DNA of 64,000 nucleotides. Origin: an uncultured Prevotella sp. GTDB lineage: Bacteria; Bacteroidota; Bacteroidia; Bacteroidales; Bacteroidaceae. The notes under the pieces were generated by a model. The model made no database searches. It saw nothing but the letters and a program-made list of their open reading frames with translations, and was not told the DNA's origin. Below, one piece after another: positions 44,538 to 54,119 of this stretch. How positions within the stretch are numbered: position 1 is the stretch's first letter; the number at the start of each line of letters is the position of its first letter. The stretch spans positions 40,110 to 104,109 of the forward strand of contig CAKPYB010000009.1 of NCBI GenBank assembly GCA_934202525.1, written 5' to 3'. The position numbers and the translations under genes were made by a program.

Positions 44538-46700
44538 ATGATTAAAGCTATGATTTTAGCTGCGGCGGCTCTCACGATGGGCACAGCAGCTGATGCACAG
44601 ACTATGATTCAGAAAAATGACATCAAGGTAGAAAACCACCTGATGACTCCTGAGGCTCTCTGGGCTATGGGACGTATCGGTGGCGCCGAAGCTTCGCCTA
44701 ACGGCAAGCAGGTGGTGTACCAGGTAGGTTACTACAGTGTGAAGGAAAACAAGGGCCACCAGATGCTCTTCATCATGGATGCCAACGGCAAGAACCAGAA
44801 GGCATTGACCACCGATGCAAAGAGCGAAACAGATGCGGCATGGATTCAGGACGGACAGAAGATTGCCTTCATCCGCGAGGGACAGCTCTGGAGCATGAAC
44901 CCAGACGGAACAGGCAGAAAGCAGCTCACCAACGACAAGTTGGGCATCCAGGGCTTCCGCTTCTCTCCAGACGGCAAGAAGGTCATCCTCATCAAGGAAC
45001 TCCCTTATCACGGAACCATCAAGGAGAATCCTTCTGATCTCCCTCTGGCTACCGGCCGTCTCGTAACTGACATGAACTATCGCCACTGGGACCACTACGT
45101 AGAGAGCCTTCTCCACCCATTCGTAGCTGATGTAGCTGCCGACGGTACCATCAACGCAGGCGAAGACATCCTGAAGGATGAGCCATTCGAGTGCCCTATG
45201 GCTCCATTCGGTGGCATCGAGCAGTTGGCATGGAGTCCTGATTCCAAGACCATCGCCTATACCTGTCGCAAGAAAGAGGGCGTTCAGTATGCCATCTCTA
45301 CCGACTCTGATATCTACCTATATAATATAGGTACGCGCGAGACCAAGAACCTCTGCAAGGAGGCTGGCTATGTGGAGCCTAAGATTGATGCTACCAAGAG
45401 CATGAAGAACCAGGCTGTCAACGCTCCTGAGAATCTGAAGAACAATCCGGGTTACGACGTGAACCCTCAATTCTCTGCTGACGGTAAGTACATCGCTTGG
45501 CAGAGCATGGCTCGCGATGGCTATGAGAGCGACCGCAACCGCCTCTGTGTTTACGAGCTCGCTACCGGCAAGAAGAACTATGTATCAGACAAGTTCGACT
45601 CTAGCGTTGAGGGCTTCGTATGGAACAAGGACAACAAGAGCCTCAGCTTCATCGGTGTATGGCACGGAACCCTGAACCTCTATCAGGCTAACTTCAAGGG
45701 CGAAGTAAAGCAGATTACCAACGAGTGGGCTGACTACGGAAGCATCTCGCTTGCCAACAACGGCAACAAGCTTCTTGCTACCAAGGCTAGCATGAGCCAC
45801 CCTACAGATATCTACATCGTCACCCCAGGCAAGGATGCCAAGAGCACCAAGGTAGAGCAGATTACCCACGAGAACGACCACATCCTCAGCCAGTTGAACC
45901 TAGGTAAGTGTGAGCAGCGCTGGGTGAAGACTACCGACGGTAAGCAGATGCTAGTATGGATCATGTTACCATCTAATTTCGATGCCAACAAGAAGTATCC
46001 TACCCTTCTCTTCTGCGAAGGTGGTCCTCAGAGTCCGGTAAGCCAGTTCTGGAGCTACCGCTGGAACATCCAGATTATGGCTGCCAATGGTTATGTCATC
46101 GTATTGCCAAACCGTCGCGGTCTCCCTGGTTTCGGAAGTGCATGGAACGAGGAGATTTCTGGCGACTGGACAGGCCAGTGCATGAACGATTATCTTTCAG
46201 CTATTGATGATGCTGCCAACAATCTTCCTTACGTAGACAAGGATCGTCTGGGCTGTGTAGGTGCCAGCTTCGGTGGTTTCTCAGTATACTATCTTGCCGG
46301 TCATCACAACAAGCGTTTCAAGGCATTCCTTTCTCACGACGGTGCTTTCAATCTGGAGAGCATGTATACCGATACCGAGGAGGCTTGGTTCTCTAACTGG
46401 GAATACGAGGATGCTTACTGGAACAAGGACCAGACTGCCAACGCCAAGAAGACTTACGAGAACAGTCCTCACAAGTTCGTAGACAAGTGGGATACTCCAA
46501 TCCTCTGCATCCACGGCGAAAAAGATTACCGTATCAATGCCAACCAGGGCATGGGCGCCTTCAATGCAGCCCGCATGCGTGGCATCCCAGCCGAGCTTCT
46601 CATCTATCCTGATGAGAACCACTGGGTATTGAAGCCACAGAACGGCGTGCTCTGGCAGCGCACCTTCTTCGGCTGGTTAGACAAGTGGTTGAAGAAATAA
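44538..46700 (+). CDS. Exported S9 family prolyl-oligopeptidase-like peptidase
   Basis: A 720-aa secreted/periplasmic serine peptidase. Signal peptide at about 1-20 (MIKAMILAAAALTMGTAADA), a WD-like beta-propeller (about 40-430, with repeated FSPDGKKV, WSPDSKTIAY and FSADGKYIAW) and an alpha/beta hydrolase domain with GASFGGFS (nucleophile ~S576), Asp in EKDYRINANQG (~663) and His in DENHWVL (~695). Likely removes di- or tripeptides from oligopeptides (DPP/AAP class). It converges on a POT-family peptide transporter, a logical partner. Confidence 0.9.
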   Translation: MIKAMILAAAALTMGTAADAQTMIQKNDIKVENHLMTPEALWAMGRIGGAEASPNGKQVVYQVGYYSVKENKGHQMLFIMDANGKNQKALTTDAKSETDAAWIQDGQKIAFIREGQLWSMNPDGTGRKQLTNDKLGIQGFRFSPDGKKVILIKELPYHGTIKENPSDLPLATGRLVTDMNYRHWDHYVESLLHPFVADVAADGTINAGEDILKDEPFECPMAPFGGIEQLAWSPDSKTIAYTCRKKEGVQYAISTDSDIYLYNIGTRETKNLCKEAGYVEPKIDATKSMKNQAVNAPENLKNNPGYDVNPQFSADGKYIAWQSMARDGYESDRNRLCVYELATGKKNYVSDKFDSSVEGFVWNKDNKSLSFIGVWHGTLNLYQANFKGEVKQITNEWADYGSISLANNGNKLLATKASMSHPTDIYIVTPGKDAKSTKVEQITHENDHILSQLNLGKCEQRWVKTTDGKQMLVWIMLPSNFDANKKYPTLLFCEGGPQSPVSQFWSYRWNIQIMAANGYVIVLPNRRGLPGFGSAWNEEISGDWTGQCMNDYLSAIDDAANNLPYVDKDRLGCVGASFGGFSVYYLAGHHNKRFKAFLSHDGAFNLESMYTDTEEAWFSNWEYEDAYWNKDQTANAKKTYENSPHKFVDKWDTPILCIHGEKDYRINANQGMGAFNAARMRGIPAELLIYPDENHWVLKPQNGVLWQRTFFGWLDKWLKK

Positions 46701-46710
46701 CTTATAAAAA

Positions 46711-46739
46711 AGGCTTGCTTCGAAAAATGAAGCAAGCCT
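46711..46739. terminator. Bidirectional terminator between S9 peptidase and POT transporter
   Basis: Eleven-base stem AGGCTTGCTTC/GAAGCAAGCCT with A-run left and TATTTT right. Confidence 0.82.
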
Positions 46740-46764
46740 ATTTTATATATTATAATTCTAAGAT

Positions 46765-48291
46765 TTAGCTTACGCGATTCAACTTCTTAATGATAGAGAA
46801 GATGAAGAGAGCTGAAACCAGACAGATACCTGCGAGAACACCCCAGATGGCAATGAGGTTGAAGTTCTGACCCCACATGATGCCAGGAATCATAACCAAC
46901 TGGTTACCGATGGCTGTTGCACCAAACCAGAGACCCATCATCAAACCAGCATACTTTGGAGGAGCTACCTTCGATACAAATGAAATACCGATTGGAGAAA
47001 GCAGAAGCTCTGCGAATGTAAGGATGAGGTATGTAGAGATGAGGAGGTTAGCACTTACACGTGTACCCTCTGTAGCAGGATCGCCCTGTGTCAAAGGAAG
47101 CTCCAAACCCATAGAACCTACAGCCATCCATACAAAACCGAGAGCAGCAACGAGCATACCCAAACCAATCTTCTCTGGCGATGTAGGCTCCTTGCCAATC
47201 TTGTGGAGCCATGAGAACAAAGCAACGCTCACTGGTGTCAATGCCACTACATAGCATGGGTTGAACTGCTGGAAGATAGGAGCCTCAACATCTACGGCAC
47301 CTTCAAGGTTGCTGTACTTGTAGAAGAGGAAAGCGATGGCAGCAACAATAACACCAAGAGAGATGCCCTTACCCTTGCCGGTCTTGCTCTGTGCCAGACC
47401 GAAACAACCGTAGACCACGAAGATGCAGGCTACGAGGTTGGTAACGTCGAATGCCATTGACTGCAGACCCTCTGAAGTCTTCTGTGTATAGTCGCGTGCA
47501 AAGAGTGTCAATGTATTACCGTTCTGATGGAAAGCCATCCAGAAGAAGATAACCACAGCGAATACGAGACAGAGGCAGATGATGCGCTCCTTGGTCTCAG
47601 CCTTAGAAAGTTCGTTTGTCTCCTTAGCAGAAGTCTTATCATCCTTACTCTTGGTCTCAGAAGCAAGAACATGCTTGTATGTAAAGCTGAAGGCATAGTA
47701 GATAGCGATACTAACAATAAGCGAAGCACATGCCACGGCGAATGCGAAGTGGTATGAATCTTCCACCGACACGCTCAGGCTCTCCTGCGCCCACTTCATA
47801 ATCTTGATGGCAGCAGTAGGAGCAAACATAGCACCGATGTTGATAGCCATATAGAAGAGCGAGAAACCGGAATCACGGTTGCTGGCATACTGTGGCTCGT
47901 CGTAGAGACGGCCTACCATCACCTGCAGATTACCTTTGAACAAGCCAGTACCCAAAGCGATGAGGATAAGTGAAATGCCCATGGCAGCAATGGCAACGGT
48001 GTCCTTGCCAAGAGGAAGCGAGAGAACAAGATAGCCAATGAACATGATGAAGATACCTGTGGTAACCATACGTCCAAAGCCAAACTTGTCGGCTGCGATA
48101 CCACCGATGATAGGAAGGAAATAAACCATCATCAGGAATGTAGAATAAATAGTACTTGCCAATCCAGTTTCAAAACCGAAATTGGCCTGCAAATAAAGCA
48201 AGAACACAGCAAGCATGGTGTAATAGCCAAAACGCTCACCCGTGTTTGCCAAAGCTAAGGCCCACAGACCTTTTGGTTGATTCTCAAACAT
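46765..48291 (-). CDS. POT/PTR family proton-dependent peptide transporter
   Basis: A 508-aa MFS carrier with 12-14 helices. POT signatures: ERFGYYTMLAVFLLY at the N-terminus (E-x-F-x-Y-Y), the GGIAADKFGFGRMV loop, and the late FAELLLSPIGISFVSKVAP. Imports di- and tripeptides by proton symport; it faces the secreted S9 peptidase across a shared terminator. Promoter box TATCTTTG at 48350-48357. Confidence 0.92.
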   Translation of the reverse strand: MFENQPKGLWALALANTGERFGYYTMLAVFLLYLQANFGFETGLASTIYSTFLMMVYFLPIIGGIAADKFGFGRMVTTGIFIMFIGYLVLSLPLGKDTVAIAAMGISLILIALGTGLFKGNLQVMVGRLYDEPQYASNRDSGFSLFYMAINIGAMFAPTAAIKIMKWAQESLSVSVEDSYHFAFAVACASLIVSIAIYYAFSFTYKHVLASETKSKDDKTSAKETNELSKAETKERIICLCLVFAVVIFFWMAFHQNGNTLTLFARDYTQKTSEGLQSMAFDVTNLVACIFVVYGCFGLAQSKTGKGKGISLGVIVAAIAFLFYKYSNLEGAVDVEAPIFQQFNPCYVVALTPVSVALFSWLHKIGKEPTSPEKIGLGMLVAALGFVWMAVGSMGLELPLTQGDPATEGTRVSANLLISTYLILTFAELLLSPIGISFVSKVAPPKYAGLMMGLWFGATAIGNQLVMIPGIMWGQNFNLIAIWGVLAGICLVSALFIFSIIKKLNRVS

Positions 48292-48349
48292 AATTTTTTG
48301 TTTTGTTGTTATTTTATTATTTAGTTATTCTTTTCTCGCAATTTTTGTG

Positions 48350-48357
48350 CAAAGATA
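48350..48357 (-). promoter_or_regulatory. -7 box for the peptide transporter
   Basis: TATCTTTG on the minus strand, 58 nt before ATG 48291. Confidence 0.55.
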
Positions 48358-48506
48358 CATAAATTATTCCATATTTCAAACTTATTGCACCAAAAACCGC
48401 ACTTCACATAGCATTTTTCTACTAGGAACCGGCTAAAATTCTAAAAAACAGACAAATCAGATTAAAAAAATCCGTTTATATTACAACGTAATTGCATTTT
48501 TTTTCG

Positions 48507-48514
48507 TACCTTTG
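48507..48514 (+). promoter_or_regulatory. -7 box for rpoD
   Basis: TACCTTTG; the expected start lies near 48520, which would place the 9-bp hairpin 48518-48542 at the very 5' end of the mRNA. Confidence 0.6.
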
Positions 48515-48517
48515 CAC

Positions 48518-48542
48518 CCCGAAACCATGAGGAGGTTTCGGG
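48518..48542 (+). promoter_or_regulatory. 5' leader hairpin of rpoD
   Basis: CCCGAAACC-ATGAGGA-GGTTTCGGG: a perfect 9-bp stem at the predicted mRNA 5' end. The loop and stem hold AGGAGG. A 14-codon ORF (48527-48571) begins in the loop. Possible mRNA-stability or translational control element. Confidence 0.5.
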
Positions 48543-48593
48543 ATACACAAAAATACTTCAAAAAATTCTAAATAGAAAGGTAAAAGGATATTT

Positions 48594-49469
48594 ATGAGAC
48601 AACTTAAGATTAGTAAGAGTATAACCAACCGTTCCAGTGAAGCACTCGACAAGTACTTGGTGGAGATTGGTAGAGAGCCTATGGTCTCTATCGATGAAGA
48701 AATCGAACTTGCCCAGAAGATTCGCAAAGGCGGTCGTGAGGGAGAACGTGCCAAGGAGAAATTGGTAAAAGCAAACCTTCGTTTCGTTGTATCTGTTGCT
48801 AAGCAATATCAGCACCAAGGTCTTTCTCTTACCGACCTCATCGACGAGGGTAACATCGGTTTGGTAAAGGCTGCTGAAAAGTTTGACGAGACCCGCGGCT
48901 TTAAGTTTATCTCATACGCCGTATGGTGGATTCGTCAGAGCATCCTGCAGGCTATTGCCGAGCAGAGCCGTATCGTTCGCCTGCCTTTGAACCAGGTAGG
49001 TGCATTGAGTAAGATTAGTGCAGAAATCAGTAAGTTTGAGCAGGAGAACCAGCGCAAACCTTCTGTTGCTGAGCTCGCTCAAATCACAAAGATGGAAGAA
49101 AGCAAAATCGACCAGACTATCAAGGCAGATAATCACCACATGAGTATCGATGCTCCATTCGGTAGCGATGATGATGACAATGCGATGGTCGACGTGATGG
49201 CTTCGGGTGATGACAGCCGTACCGACAAGGGTGTAGACTTCGAGTCTATGGCGAGCGAGCTTGACCGCGTTCTCAACTCTGTATTGAAAGACCGTGAGCG
49301 CAAGATTCTGTGCTACTGCTATGGTATCGGTTGCCACGAGAAGGGTTTGGAGGAAATCGGTAGCGAGTTCAACCTTACCCGTGAGCGTGTTCGCCAGATT
49401 CGCGAAAAGAGTATCATCAAGCTCCGTGATAGCGGTAAGATCAAAATCTTGATGAAATACTTGGGATAA
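48594..49469 (+). CDS. rpoD: Primary RNA polymerase sigma factor (sigma-70, Bacteroidetes type)
   Basis: A 291-aa sigma factor lacking region 1.1, as usual for the Bacteroidetes primary sigma. Region 1.2 is seen as [19 protein letters not shown], region 2 as [61 protein letters not shown] (conserved -10 reader, split here by family motifs), region 3 in [13 protein letters not shown], and region 4 in [22 protein letters not shown] (-35 reader HTH). It recognises the TTTG/TAnnTTTG promoters seen throughout the window. Confidence 0.96.
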   Translation: MRQLKISKSITNRSSEALDKYLVEIGREPMVSIDEEIELAQKIRKGGREGERAKEKLVKANLRFVVSVAKQYQHQGLSLTDLIDEGNIGLVKAAEKFDETRGFKFISYAVWWIRQSILQAIAEQSRIVRLPLNQVGALSKISAEISKFEQENQRKPSVAELAQITKMEESKIDQTIKADNHHMSIDAPFGSDDDDNAMVDVMASGDDSRTDKGVDFESMASELDRVLNSVLKDRERKILCYCYGIGCHEKGLEEIGSEFNLTRERVRQIREKSIIKLRDSGKIKILMKYLG

Positions 49470-49584
49470 GTTAAGTGAAGAGTGAAGAACGAAGAGTGAA
49501 GAATTCTTTTGCTTTTCTTCACTAGGGATTGAAGACGAGAGAAAAATCAGATAAAAACTAAGTTGCTATAGCAACGAAAGTAAA

Positions 49585-49627
49585 AAAGGGCAATCAGTTG
49601 GTTCATACCAAACCTGATTGCCCTTTC
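49585..49627. terminator. Terminator between rpoD and WG-repeat gene
   Basis: Thirteen-base stem AAAGGGCAATCAG/CTGATTGCCCTTT with A-run on the left. Serves the convergent genes. Confidence 0.8.
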
Positions 49628-49652
49628 TCTATTAACTATAAACTGTTAACTA

Positions 49653-50327
49653 TTAACTATTCACAAAGTTACCAGTCTTGTCAAGAAATCCGTTCTCGCC
49701 ATCTTTTGATGCTTCGAAGTAAGGATATTCATCACGCAAGCAAATTTCGTCGTAAAGGAAATCCGCCACTACCGTATCGTTACCATCCGGCATTACCAGT
49801 CCCATCTTGCCATTCTTCTCAGCTATTACCGGCATGATGCTCAAGTCATCATTATAAATGTAGCAGGTGCGCAAGAAATCATAAGTTGGCGAGAGTAAGA
49901 TGTTGCCTTGATGATCTTTCATACCGAACTTTCCATCCTGCTCAAATACTTCATGATATTGAATGTATTTCGCCTTGATGCGCTGGTAATAGAAAACCAT
50001 CTTGCGCTTATCGTTCACAAAATCCAGCATATACTGGAAGGTGTCACAATAGTTGGCTACCGAACGGACCAGAATCATCTTCAAGTCAAGACCATCCAAT
50101 GCTTTTCTGTTCAGATCAATATACTTGGCTATCGCCTTCTCCTTCTCTGGTACAGAGAGGCTGGCTAGCCTTTCCTCAAATTTCAACATAGCTTGCTTGG
50201 TACCCGACATACCCTTGATATACCGGTGTATCTGTCTGCCCATCTCAGAACATACAAACTTGTCAATCTCCTGCTGCTCTATCGGGTCAGCATAATCCTT
50301 AATCAATGATTCAGGTGTCGCATTCAT
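49653..50327 (-). CDS. WG-repeat-containing protein
   Basis: A 224-aa cytoplasmic protein without signal peptide. The C-terminal half carries WG-type beta repeats: DGKFGMKDHQGNILLSPTYD (about 137-156), NGKMGLVMPDGNDTVVADF (about 174-192) and DGENGFLDKTG. The N-terminal half is helical. WG repeats usually bind proteins or cell-wall components; function unknown. Lies in line with an MFS gene on the same strand, 29 nt apart. Confidence 0.7.
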   Translation of the reverse strand: MNATPESLIKDYADPIEQQEIDKFVCSEMGRQIHRYIKGMSGTKQAMLKFEERLASLSVPEKEKAIAKYIDLNRKALDGLDLKMILVRSVANYCDTFQYMLDFVNDKRKMVFYYQRIKAKYIQYHEVFEQDGKFGMKDHQGNILLSPTYDFLRTCYIYNDDLSIMPVIAEKNGKMGLVMPDGNDTVVADFLYDEICLRDEYPYFEASKDGENGFLDKTGNFVNS

Positions 50328-50356
50328 GGTTATTTCCTTTCTTTTAAAAATTACAC

Positions 50357-51733
50357 TTATTTCACATTAGGCTTCTGCAAACCATATCCCTTTCTCTTAT
50401 CTTCAAACAAGAGGAGGAAAGAGATGATAATAGCAATCACACCGAAGGCTGCAAAGATGGTCATCGTCTGGGTATAGTCGATAACACCGTCAGCACCTGT
50501 GTTAGCCTGGTTCACCTTACCAATCCATACAGGAATGAGAGCCAATCCGATGTTCTGGATATAGAAGATAAGGGCGTATGCAGTTCCTAAGAGTTTCATT
50601 GGGATAATCTTTGGCACAGATGGCCACATGGCTGATGGTACCAGTCCAAATGCGATGCCCAGGATGAGCATCAATACGATGGCAAGCACCCATGAGTTGA
50701 TTGGCAAAGCAAACATGACGTGCACAAAGGTCAGGAGGCAACTGCCGATAATCATCAGCGTAGCACCCTTGCCATACTTATCGTATATACTACCGAAGAG
50801 CGGTGTGAGGAAGATGGTACCGAATGGCAACATAGCAGGAATCAGACCTGCCAAATTAGCATCCACACCATACTTGAAAATCATCAGTTTGGTGGCAAAC
50901 TTCAGGAATGGGAATACACCAGCATAGAACATCAGGCACAGGAATGCAACATACCAGAAACCTGTTGTCTTGAACAAACCACCCAAGTCTGAAAACTTGA
51001 AACCTTCTTCCGGCTCAGTAGCCACAGCTGCCGCAGAAGCATCCTCCTTCTTGTCCATCACGCAATAAACCAGATAAACCAGTACACCTGCACAAAGCAA
51101 TACTGCACCCAGAGCAATAGAAGCAGATACACCACCCATCGCCTTGGCAAAAGGAAGAGAAGCACTCAGGGCTGCAGCTGTTCCCAAACGAGCCGTAGCT
51201 ACCTGTACACCCATTGCCAGAGCTAACTCATGGCCTGTAAACCACTTCACGATAACCTTGCTCACTGTGATACCGCATATCTCGCATCCCACACCATAGA
51301 TAGCAAAACCAAGAGCAGCTATTACTACCTGTGTACTATAAGTACCGAAGAATGGCACAGCAATCATTCCGTCAAACTCATGACCTAAAGCATACCACTT
51401 CAACAAGGCTCCACCAAACATCAGGACGGTAGAGAGGATACCAGTGAAACGGATGCCAAACTTATCGAGGATAAGACCACCGAAGAAGAGAAGCAGGAGG
51501 AACACATTGAAGTATCCGTAAGCTCCAGAGAAGAAGCCGTACTCATCCGAACTCCATCCGAGTCCGAGACCATTCTCTGCTCCCTTGGCTGCTGTCAAGA
51601 GAGGCTCCAGTGGAGACATCACATCTGTAAAAAAGTAACCGAACATCATCGTGATACTCACGATGAGGAGGGCGGTCCAGCGAGCTGACTTAGAGTCGCT
51701 CAATTTCATCTGCATTTTTTCTGTTGTACTCAT
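50357..51733 (-). CDS. MFS transporter (OFA / sugar-phosphate-permease-like)
   Basis: A 458-aa inner-membrane carrier with twelve predicted helices and a cytoplasmic loop rich in Glu/Lys near 235-255. Major-facilitator motif seen as GGLILDKFGIRFTGI; GYFFTDVMSPLEPLL at the N-terminus and GVGCEICGITVSKVIVKWF fit bacterial MFS groups near oxalate/formate or sugar-phosphate carriers, but the substrate is not decidable. Start ATG 51733 gives MSTTEKMQM. Confidence 0.8.
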   Translation of the reverse strand: MSTTEKMQMKLSDSKSARWTALLIVSITMMFGYFFTDVMSPLEPLLTAAKGAENGLGLGWSSDEYGFFSGAYGYFNVFLLLLFFGGLILDKFGIRFTGILSTVLMFGGALLKWYALGHEFDGMIAVPFFGTYSTQVVIAALGFAIYGVGCEICGITVSKVIVKWFTGHELALAMGVQVATARLGTAAALSASLPFAKAMGGVSASIALGAVLLCAGVLVYLVYCVMDKKEDASAAAVATEPEEGFKFSDLGGLFKTTGFWYVAFLCLMFYAGVFPFLKFATKLMIFKYGVDANLAGLIPAMLPFGTIFLTPLFGSIYDKYGKGATLMIIGSCLLTFVHVMFALPINSWVLAIVLMLILGIAFGLVPSAMWPSVPKIIPMKLLGTAYALIFYIQNIGLALIPVWIGKVNQANTGADGVIDYTQTMTIFAAFGVIAIIISFLLLFEDKRKGYGLQKPNVK

Positions 51734-51796
51734 TTTTTTTCAAAACATAAATGATAAACCCGTTATCATTATTAATTATCAATTATTAATTATCAT

Positions 51797-52558
51797 CTAT
51801 TTCCGTTTCACGTTCTTCGTTCTGGCGATATCAAAGAGATAAGAGAGTTTCAGAACAATCTGTCCGTAGTTACTCTTTCCAAAATAATCACGCTTAGAAG
51901 CACCGTAGATATTACCCAAGCCATAGTAATAGCGGGCTTCGGCAAGGAAATGTCCCACCTTCGGAATACTGTATTCTGCACCCAGACCCAGGGCGATACC
52001 ATAATCGAGTTTGTTCTTGACAGCCATCGTATCCTGAGCAACCACCGGACTCACACGGTTATTGTCGGTTGCCGGCATGTGCTCTACCGAGAAGTTGGTC
52101 TTCTGCGAATCACTCAGATAGAGTCCAAACTGCGGACCGGCATTCACGAAGATATTCAGTCCTCTTGTCTCCCTACCCCATGCCAGATGCGCAAAGATCG
52201 GAACCTGAATATAGTTGATGGTACGCTTGTAAGCCATCGCCTCTTTGGTTTCGGTGATAATCACCGGATTGTTCTCCATATCCAGAATATCCTCTTCCCA
52301 TCCAGCCTGCGAATAGTTAACCTCGGCATAGATAGAACAGATGGTCTTGAAATATTTCTCGCAGGTATATCTCATCGAGAAACCGCCCGTCAGTCCTCCG
52401 TGCTGCTTCTGCTGTACCTCGGGTGTGAATCCTACGCTACTCATCATATAGCCTCCATTAAAACCTATGGCGAAATCACTACGATGTTCTCCTATCTGTG
52501 CCGAAACCGGGATTCCGAAGATCAGCATCAGAATCAGCAGCCCAATATTTCTATTCAT
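51797..52558 (-). CDS. PorT-family outer-membrane beta-barrel protein
   Basis: A 253-aa protein with signal peptide (MNRNIGLLILMLIFGIPVSA) and an eight-strand barrel pattern: FAIGFNGGYMMSSVGF, KYFKTICSIYAEVNY, LNIFVNAGPQFGLYLS, LDYGIALGLGAEYS. The ATG at 52558 is used; a TTG at 52567 extends the frame without reason. PorT-like barrels include T9SS assembly factors, but this may be a general outer-membrane protein. Confidence 0.78.
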   Translation of the reverse strand: MNRNIGLLILMLIFGIPVSAQIGEHRSDFAIGFNGGYMMSSVGFTPEVQQKQHGGLTGGFSMRYTCEKYFKTICSIYAEVNYSQAGWEEDILDMENNPVIITETKEAMAYKRTINYIQVPIFAHLAWGRETRGLNIFVNAGPQFGLYLSDSQKTNFSVEHMPATDNNRVSPVVAQDTMAVKNKLDYGIALGLGAEYSIPKVGHFLAEARYYYGLGNIYGASKRDYFGKSNYGQIVLKLSYLFDIARTKNVKRK

Positions 52559-52599
52559 TATCAACAATAAATTGTAAACTATAAATTGTAAACTATAAA

Positions 52600-53982
52600 C
52601 TAGTACTTCACCGCCTCTATCTGATGATTAAAGGTATAGTGAATCAACTGGAAACTCTTGTTCTTGTATCCTCCCCTACTGGTCTTCTCGAAACGGAGTG
52701 GAGTCTGCACAGGCTGGTAAGTCATCTGCTGGCGCTCCCCTGTAAAGTTCTTGCCATATCTCTTGACGCCCTGAATCAGATACATTCCGTGATCGAAACC
52801 GGTGATGGCGAATCTTGGCTGTGCCACCATCATCGGCTGATGGAACCATCGCTCATAACGGCTCTCAAGCGCCTTGGTCTGTGCTGAGTTCGGGTTATAA
52901 TAGAAGGTTGAAGGGATATAAGTATCATACTTATAGAATCTTTCCAGATTATACTTGGCATACATCAGCCATTCGGTATAGCCGAAGAGCGAGATGGCTG
53001 CACCCGGATACTTCGCATCAAATTCGTCGAGCTTGTTCAATACCTGAGTCAACTGTGGCGAACGTCCCGTATTCAGGATAATCACATTCTGCTTGGAAGG
53101 CATGAAAGCCTTGGCAAACTGATCGATACTTGAATTCACATTGGTGATGCTATAATTGATTTTCCTGCGTTCCAGTTCCTTGCGCAGACCGAACGTAAAG
53201 TTGCCCTTTCTCGAAGTAGAATCATTGCAGTCTACAAAGATAGGATGCACATTGGTAAAACGGCTCAGGAATGCCTTGATGGTCGCATCATTCAGCGCAT
53301 CATCGCTCTGATAAACCTGGAAAATCTCTTTGTTTCTTTCTACATCATCTCCGCTGATAGAGAACGGAATCACCATTTTGATGCCGTAGTTCTTGCAGAA
53401 GTTAGTCAGCGGAGCCACCTGCTTGGTATAAAGTGGACCAAAGATGATGTCGCATTGGTTAGCGCCCTCCTGCAAGAGTGTATTCCGGATATCAGCATCA
53501 ATAGGAACGTTCCAGGCACGCACATCAATATCAGCGCCCTGCTGCTTCAGGGTTTCGCAAGCCAGCAGCAAACCGCGGTAATACTCCACCATTCGCTTGC
53601 CGTCGCCATCAACATTATGCAAAGGTAACATCACGCCTACCTTTACCGCATTTCTGGCAACAGCAGCCTTTGAAGTAGCCGGAGCCGTAGCTGTTTTCTG
53701 AACCGTCGCCCCATCCCCCGACTTCTGACCGTTCACCAGATTAGGATTCTTCTGGTCTTTGGTGTATGGAATAAAGAGCGTAGCTCCCTTCTGCAGCATG
53801 TATCCCTCACGCTTCATCTCCGGATTGGCATCCATCAGTTCAGGAAGGCTCAATCCATATTTATTGGCGATACCAAAGATGGTATCTTTCTTCTTAACCG
53901 TGTAAATGTCGCGCCATTTTACAGTCTGCGCGCCAATGCTGACACTGAGCAGAAGCCCAACGAGCAGCAGGAAATATCTCAT
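52600..53982 (-). CDS. LysM domain plus periplasmic-binding-type protein
   Basis: An exported protein of about 460 aa. Signal peptide MRYFLLLVGLLLSVSIGA, a LysM peptidoglycan-binding domain (about 25-72, IYTVKKKDTIFGIANKYGLSLPELMDANP), a Thr/Ala-rich linker and a type I periplasmic-binding fold (about 110-420) with VKVGVMLPLHNVDG. Start could also be ATG 53994. LysM would tether it to the wall; ligand unknown. The order PorT-like barrel / LysM-binding protein suggests a joint envelope role. Confidence 0.82.
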   Translation of the reverse strand: MRYFLLLVGLLLSVSIGAQTVKWRDIYTVKKKDTIFGIANKYGLSLPELMDANPEMKREGYMLQKGATLFIPYTKDQKNPNLVNGQKSGDGATVQKTATAPATSKAAVARNAVKVGVMLPLHNVDGDGKRMVEYYRGLLLACETLKQQGADIDVRAWNVPIDADIRNTLLQEGANQCDIIFGPLYTKQVAPLTNFCKNYGIKMVIPFSISGDDVERNKEIFQVYQSDDALNDATIKAFLSRFTNVHPIFVDCNDSTSRKGNFTFGLRKELERRKINYSITNVNSSIDQFAKAFMPSKQNVIILNTGRSPQLTQVLNKLDEFDAKYPGAAISLFGYTEWLMYAKYNLERFYKYDTYIPSTFYYNPNSAQTKALESRYERWFHQPMMVAQPRFAITGFDHGMYLIQGVKRYGKNFTGERQQMTYQPVQTPLRFEKTSRGGYKNKSFQLIHYTFNHQIEAVKY

Positions 53983-54044
53983 TTTTTGTCTCATATCTCA
54001 AGATTTTTTTAACGATATCTTCAAATATTTCATGTTTTCATCTG

Positions 54045-54052
54045 CAAAAATA
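54045..54052 (-). promoter_or_regulatory. -7 box for the LysM protein gene
   Basis: TATTTTTG on the minus strand. Confidence 0.45.
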
Positions 54053-54094
54053 CAAAAAATCTTGCATCTGACGCAATATCTCTCATCTTTTTAT

Positions 54095-54102
54095 TATCTT
54101 TG
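54095..54102 (+). promoter_or_regulatory. -7 box for the T9SS type B protein gene
   Basis: TATCTTTG, 17 nt before ATG 54120. Confidence 0.55.
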
Positions 54103-54119
54103 CACAAATTATTTTAGAA

